NCBI GenBank assembly: GCA_004154925.1
Contig: QJNS01000705.1
Location: 91,967 to 155,966, forward strand
Source: Monosporascus cannonballus
Taxonomy: Eukaryota; Ascomycota; Sordariomycetes; Xylariales
Reading direction: 5' to 3'
DNA length: 64,000 nt
Positions within the stretch are counted from its first letter, which is position 1. Every line of letters starts with the position of its first letter. Below the pieces are notes generated by a model. That model was given only the letters and a program-made list of their open reading frames with translations. It had not been told where the DNA came from and did no database searches. Made by a program: the position numbers and the translations under genes. Below are positions 57,993 to 64,000 of this stretch, in pieces.

Positions 57993-60900
57993 TCACAGCC
58001 GTAGCTCTCTAAGAATTTGATCCGCCATGTTCTTGAACTGCCACGTGTTCCCCTCCATGCGCTTGAACTGGATCCCGTGTAGTGAGAGCAGTGGGACCTT
58101 CACGATGAAGATCTCGAACTCTAGAACCTTGTTCCCTTCCAAATCGTTCTGCACATGTGTTGTCGTCTCACCGGGAACCCTCCTTGAGGGGCCCGTAGTA
58201 TCTCGGTGGATACTTTCCTGGTCAGACACATCCGAGGCCGAATCACTCCTATCGGCGGGTCCCTTCCCCGGTGTTCGTGGGCTTGGCGGCACCCGGTCTA
58301 GTTCTCGGGATTCGTCCCTTTCCCGCTTGAAGCTGAACCGTTGACGGTCTCTCGGGGTCAAGCCTGGACTGCCAGGTGCATTTTTAAGGTCGATGCTGGG
58401 CGCGTGCCGGCAACTGAAGCCACCGCGGATCTCGGTGTAGTCGACACTGAGTTGTTTCAACACCCTCTTGACGTCTGCGCGAATCGCGGGAACCGACTTG
58501 GTCGAAGTCGTGGAGACGCTGAACAGACCCTTCAAAAAGACAGGCTTGGCCAGCTCCGAGTCGTCCAGGCGCTCTGCCGAGTTGCCGCTTCCCTCACCGA
58601 GTTCCGCATCTGTCTCTTCGGGGACGTCGGCCGCGCGAGCGCCCTCTCTCCGAAGTCTTCTAGCTTGGATACTCTCCCTGCGGGCGTGCCCGAGCGACTT
58701 CGCCCTCATCGACGCCCCTCGGTTGTTGAAGCTGCCCTTTGACTCGCCCGAAGGTTTGTCATTGGCCGCAGATTGGTCCGAACCACTCGTCGGGGGAGGG
58801 TCTTTGGCGACTTTATTCGACGAGCCAAACGGCCGGCGCCTAAACTCTGCAGAACTAACACTCGTAGAGCGCCCCAGACCCTTTTTGTTTCCAGGCAGGT
58901 TGCCGCCAGCAGACAGGGGCGGGCTTAGGAGATCCCCATGCTGAGGTTGGCTGCTACCGGATCGTATACGGGACCCATTCGCCTCCTCTCGATCGCGCCT
59001 TGTTCTCCTAATGCTGAAGCTCTTACGGGGCGCGGCTGGAGCTTCGACGGGCGAATGGACTTGCACTAGGGGTGGATGTGAGCGGTCTTTGTCCAACCTC
59101 TCCGGTTCTCTTCGGCGTCTAGTGCTAAAGCGCCTAAGGATTCCGGCCGCGGTGCTCTCCTTCTTCGGCGGATGATCAACGGGTATCTCTGGTGGCGGCG
59201 GAGGTATAAGCACCTTTGGCGACAACTGCCCTTTCTTGACCTCTTCCGGTGCGTCGTCTTCCCCGTGGGTCCTTGCACGGGGCCGCGTTCTTCCACCAGT
59301 AGCTTTCTCCCCGGCCATCTCGTAGGCTGCCGTGTTCGTGTGGGCCTCAGGGGGAGGCACGATTTCGGGCATTGGTGAGTCCGCCACGTTCTTCGGCTCG
59401 TGCCGTTTGGGCACCGCATCGACCCTGTCTCGCTCCTGCTTCTCTTTCACGAGATAATATATGGAAACTAGGGGACTGAATGCATTTACTGGGTCGCTGC
59501 CAAGTTGAAGCGCCTCGGTACTGGGGTTTGTCAGGTTATCTCGGCTGTTGGCCGAATTCCGCCGCTTGTAGAAGTCAAACCCGAAGGGTCGCTTCTTCTC
59601 GATATCCTTAGTGGGAGGCGGCGATTCCTTCTCCTTCTGCGAAAGTTGAATGGCGCGTTTATAATCCTCCGACTCGATGATTTTGGTGAGTTGGGCTTTG
59701 ATCACTTCGGGAGGGCCAAAGTTGAATCCGGTCATGGCATTGATGACCTCGGGCTCCAGCGGAAGCTTAAGTGGTTCGCGGTGGGGCAAGTAATTCTCAG
59801 GAGGGCCGCCATAACCTTTGGTCATCCAGGGGTGGTTCATGACCTCGTGCATGGTAGCACGATGTTTGGGTTCGGTGACAAGCATGCGTGATAGAAGATG
59901 GCGGCATTCTACATTATAGTTAGCCTCCGCCAATTAACCCCATCAGGTTCGAATTTGAATGGCATACCGTTTGACAGCCAGCCTGGATAGTCCACAAGGC
60001 CCTTCTTGATCTTGGCATGCAAAGCCGGCATGCTTTGGTCATCGAAAGGGACCTTGCCACAGACCAGCACATAGAGGACAATGCCGAAGCTCCAGACATC
60101 GACCTCGGGACCGGTGTAGGCCCGGGCTTGGAGTAATTCGGGAGCGGCAAAGTACAGACTACCGCAGAAAGTCTTCAGGTGGCCTCGTGGGGCAAAGAGG
60201 TTGCTCAGTCCGAAATCAATAATCTTTATGTCGCCAGTCTTACTGATGAGGATATTCTCTATTTTCAAGTCGCGATGGACGATACTGTTCCTGTGACAGT
60301 AGTCAAGAGCGCTGGAAATCTGGCGGCTGAACTTGCGTGCCTGCTTTTCCTTTAACTTGCCGTGGGAAATAATGTAGTCGAGCATCTGTCCGCCGTTGAC
60401 GTATTCGAATAACATATACCAATGGTAGTTGGTCCGGACCACGTCGCGAAGGCCGCAAATATGAGGGTGTTGTAGAAGAGTGACAATGGCGGCTTCGCGG
60501 GCGGTGCGTATTTCCTTTGACTGATCTGCCCTCTCCTTCTCTGCCCGACTCTGATGCCCTTCCTCGGTAGAGCCCCTGGGGACGATCTTGCAGGCGACCT
60601 GCAGTACGAAGAAAAAAAAAAGACGCAAATCAGCGACGACACTTCACTGAGGTCAAATAAGACATGTTAGACGAGAGAATGACCAACCTGCTCGGTGCTG
60701 TCCTCCTTGCGAGCAAGCTTGACCTTTCCCATACTCCCGGCACCTATGGTCTTGCCCAGAATCCATTTTCCGGACTGGGTGGGAATCGAGGTACGCGACG
60801 TCCTCGTCTTGGCCCCGGTAGCACGCGCATCGGCCGCTGCCTGCATGACGGGAGGGACAGCGGCAGGGCCGGCGCTGTTAGCGACGGCGGTAGCAGCCAT

Positions 60901-61479
60901 GGCGTTGTTGTGAGTTTTTGTGTTATGAGAAGGGGAACGGCTTGATCGTGTGCTGCTGCTCCGGCGGTGGACTGGTTTGGAGCTGTTGTCGGGGCCACCT
61001 CGTGTGACCGTGACCGGGGGAGGGCGGTCTCTGCTGGAACTTCGCTTGGGGCGGTGGGTTAAATCCGACGTCTCATAATCTTGCCGGGGTAAGATATCTT
61101 GAATAGGCCGAGCGGAAGAAGACGATGGACGGCTGCGAGGATTCTGATTCTGATGATGATGGTGATGATGATGATGATGATGATGACGGCCACTGGTATG
61201 AGGATGATGAGGGTGGTGGTGTTGTTGCGAAGTCGAGAGGGAACGATGCGGCGGAGGAGCAGAGGAGGAGGCGGCAGAGGAAGAAGTGGTCGGGCGAGAA
61301 CGTGTAGATTGAGATTGCGAAATATGATGGGCGTGGGGCGCCTGAGATGGAGACGAGGGTGCTACGGCGGCTGCTGATGATGACGATACTGTTGATGACT
61401 TGTTCTGTGTAGGCGCACGCGAGCGTGAATGTGAGAGTGATTGCTGTTGTTCGTCGTCTGTTGTTGGAGACTTTGGCAT
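57993..61479 (-). CDS. KIN1: KIN1-like (MARK/PAR-1 family) serine/threonine kinase with KA1 domain, 1112 aa, 3 exons
   Basis: Minus-strand exons are 61,479-60,688, 60,598-59,968 and 59,908-57,993; introns of 89 and 59 bp. Residues 1-235 are low-complexity, Ser/His/Pro-rich, with about eleven consecutive His encoded by a CAT repeat near 61,160-61,190. The kinase domain begins at about 239: Gly loop [12 protein letters not shown], Lys268 (VACK), HRDLKIEN with Asp374, DFG Asp392, and Thr407 in LKTFCGS, the position phosphorylated by LKB1-type kinases in MARKs; it ends after exon 3's [14 protein letters not shown] and HPWM. A long basic, Ser-rich linker follows. The C-terminus (about 970-1112, ending in [10 protein letters not shown]) is a KA1 membrane-binding domain. 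Yeast Kin1/Kin2 and fission yeast Kin1 act at the cell cortex in polarity, exocytosis and septation. Length agrees with yeast Kin1 (1064 aa). Confidence 0.94.
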
Positions 61480-63982
61480 TGCTGCTGCTGGCTACGTGGG
61501 ACTCAGAGTTCAGTGAATGCCCGACATTGAATGAATCTAGGGCAATAATGCCAAGAAGATGTGCCCCGTAGTAACAGACAGGGTAGGTGGGTACATAACA
61601 TACCGCTGAAAGGGTTAACGTTAGGTAAGAGATGGGCAGCACAGAGCAGCAACTACCAATGCGTAGATACCATGTATGCACGGAGCATGTAGGTCCAGTG
61701 GTAATAAGAGGTGCGGGCGGTATGTTAGTAGGCAGGATGATGGGTTAACAAAGGACTGATGGCTTCCCCCCGACGGACAATTTGTTTACATACTACGTCC
61801 CGTCCGTCGGGTTTGTACTCAGGCGCTAAGTAAGAATCGTGTATGTGTTAACCTTCGTGTAGATAGGTAGGTTGATAGGGTGCCTAGTTCTGGGGCAAAG
61901 TCGAACGTTGACCAAACAGCTTGCAGAATCCTGTGGTAACTGCCGACTTGGTTGTTGGCTTTGCTGCTGTGCACCCTTTGGTCATTGTGCCTCCAGAGTC
62001 TCCTATATCTCCATTCTCTGTGCAGTCGCCCTAAGCTGGTCGGGGGCGTGTGCCACGCTAAAGTGCATACATGTACCTATCAAAGAGTGGGGACCTCAGT
62101 TGCCCGGCAGCAAATGAACCGCCAGTGGAGGTATTGGCAGTCACAGGGTCTTGTGCAGTCTATGGCAGTAGGTAGGGAATAATATGCCTGTAAAATACCA
62201 ATTTAGACGAATTAGGTACAACGAGATTTGGTATTAGGGTGCCTAATGTGAAGACAAGGATATACTCGTTACGCTGAGCATATTGTCTCAGCAAGTTCCC
62301 TACTGTTTACCTCCCACCTTGTTGGTACTAGAGCGCAAGGTCCCTACTACATCTGCCGTCGTTACAGGGTCCGACGAAGTAATAGCTCCCGACCCCATTT
62401 CTGAAGTAGCTTACCAACGGGGCGGACTATCTGAGACAAATTGCCAACCTTATAATAGCCTATGTCTCTATACACATAATGGCTTCAATGCTGTCAATCA
62501 CCACAGACCGTGGCTCTAAAGAAAACAAAGGCAATGGGGCTTTGCATCGCTTTACAGGTACAGTACTGTCGGTAGCCCCCAAAACAGAGGCCCAGATCAC
62601 TCCCCCTCCGCAATCTGACATCATCGTACCTGAGCAGATCGATTGGCAGTCTGCCCAACCTCTCATCCCTACGAGTAGGACCAGACCTAGAAAGTTGCAT
62701 GTTGCGATTAGGCATTTTGTCCATTGCGACTTCTTGACTATAAACGCCGTTTATGTCTCTTTGCAGTGCTAACGTAGAAATACAGCGGCCTACTTCCTAG
62801 CCCAAAGTTAATCTGACTTAGGGTAGCCGACAAGGTTTTCCTCGCGCTCAACGTGGGGCAGCACATAAGCGAGACCTCGACATGATAAGAGCTGCCAACT
62901 CAGTTGCACGACCAAGCCAGTCAGTCAGTGGCGTCTTTACACGTATCAGCCACCAATCGGTTGTGTAAGTAAGCCCAAGGCAATGATCTCACAGCCGCAA
63001 CAGGGACCGGTTGCCATTTTATCGCGTTGGTGCCGACCGCCCCCGTTGTCCGCATCGCCGTTGATTTTCATACCGGTATATCCGGATCGTGGATATGCAC
63101 ACCACCTTGATAATATGAATGCCGATTTAGTCCAAGGAAAGCCCGTCAACCCTCTCCCCCGGAGGACTGGGATCTGCTTGTAAAGAAGCTTAATCCTCGA
63201 ATTTTAGCTCCCGTCCTCGAGCAAAGAACGGCGAAACGGTGGGTACTGTTGGTTCCTGGTGTCGGAGGCGGCTGGGGCCGCTTTGGCGATGCCAAAACCT
63301 GACCCCACTGACATGTCATTCCAGTGTACCCCCCTATAACCCTCTGCCAATGTGTTCGTCTCATCGTTCGTTCCGTTGTTCGTCTAAAATTGAACGAGCG
63401 TGAAGGAGGACAGTAGCTACAGGCTTCTTACCTCCCAGGGTAGCCCAATAAGGCCATTCCGGACCAAATTGTCCTGGCGGTAGAGCTACTGGTCTATCTA
63501 TACTCGTACATCCGAAAGGAGCGGCACTTCTTTGAAAGTACTGTTTTCAATGATACATGATGACACGGACATGACGGCGCTCTGTATATCAGTGCGACTG
63601 TAGATCTGTTTCGATGGAGTAACCGGACGCAGCACTGATCCCGTAAGGATTGCCGATGTAAAATATCCAGCGTTCGGGAAGGAGGCGCCGCGCTATCACA
63701 CTGACAGCAACTGGACGTTCTTCCTCCCGCCTATTATATTCGGCAGTACAACAGCACCAGTAGTGACCGGCGAATATACCTATGTACATGGAGAAAGGAC
63801 ATCCCTTTCGATAATTACAAGCAACCCTTGTATGATACTAGAGATCCATCGCCCGATCGTCTGCTCGGCTCCAGACCCAGCCCCCTTCCTGGAGAGCGAG
63901 CGCAATTCTGAAGGTTTCAGATGCTACGGCTGTATTTGAGGGAACCCCAATTTCTACTCATTTTGGGTGAGGGGCAAATATA
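61480..63982. other. Region without recognised gene
   Basis: The first few hundred bases are the promoter side of the KIN1-like gene. Beyond that, short frames only; a 97-codon frame at 62,479-62,772 shows no motif. TAGGTA-type words recur near 61,690-61,880. Nothing else is supported. Confidence 0.5.
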
Positions 63983-64000
63983 GGGGGGGGGGGGGGGGGG
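63983..64000 (+). repeat. Terminal poly-G run (at least 18 G)
   Basis: The window ends in 18 consecutive G, preceded by ggtgaggggcaaatata. The run may continue outside the window. Such runs often mark assembly joins or difficult sequence and could form a G-quadruplex if real. Confidence 0.9.

Overview
This is nuclear DNA of a filamentous ascomycete (Pezizomycotina, probably a Sordariomycete). The evidence is spliced genes with short GT-AG introns of about 42-180 bp and CTAAC/CTGAC-like branch points, ascomycete versions of conserved proteins (KIN1/MARK-type kinase, CCR4-NOT subunit Rcd1/Caf40, KHA1-type K+/H+ antiporter, a short-zipper bZIP factor, a CIA30-fold protein), and a large AT-rich block carrying the signature of repeat-induced point mutation (RIP): C-to-T and G-to-A changes that saturate retrotransposon coding regions with stops. 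The genus cannot be told from the sequence.

Layout: (1) 31-576, a short unrecognised ORF. (2) About 600-17,900, normal base composition but no gene I can support. (3) 17,998-18,923, a three-exon bZIP-type regulator. (4) 20,826-21,736, a four-exon CIA30-like gene reconstructed from short exons. (5) 21,737-25,483, no recognised gene. (6) 25,484-42,024, a 16.5-kb AT-rich, RIP-degraded nest of mobile elements bordered by a pair of 181-bp direct repeats that look like LTRs. Inside it are a tandemly repeated tRNA-derived SINE-like unit (27.6-28.1 kb), a solo LTR with a 5-bp target duplication ATAGG (28,971-29,391), a GC-rich island with a hairpin (about 30.96-31.18 kb), a 120-bp TA-flanked MITE (33,307-33,426), and a complete but RIP-killed Ty3/gypsy chromovirus (33,931-41,305; 149/148-bp LTRs, target duplication TAATT). 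(7) 42,823-45,787, a KHA1-like antiporter gene with an upstream ORF. (8) 45.8-50.0 kb, no convincing gene. (9) 50,016-51,488, an intronless gene for a secreted, highly repetitive Val/Thr/Glu/His-rich protein, the least conventional protein of the window. (10) 52,233-52,947, a broken gene on the minus strand that resembles a fungal DUF7587-type protein. (11) 55,082-56,317 and 57,993-61,479, two minus-strand housekeeping genes: RCD1/CAF40 and a KIN1-like kinase. (12) 61.5-64.0 kb, no gene seen; the window ends in 18 G.

The genes do not form a pathway or cluster. They are independent housekeeping or lineage genes in a gene-poor region next to a transposon-built AT isochore. The two best leads for novelty are the repetitive secreted protein at 50.0-51.5 kb and the fine structure of the transposon nest, especially the RIP-spared islands inside it.
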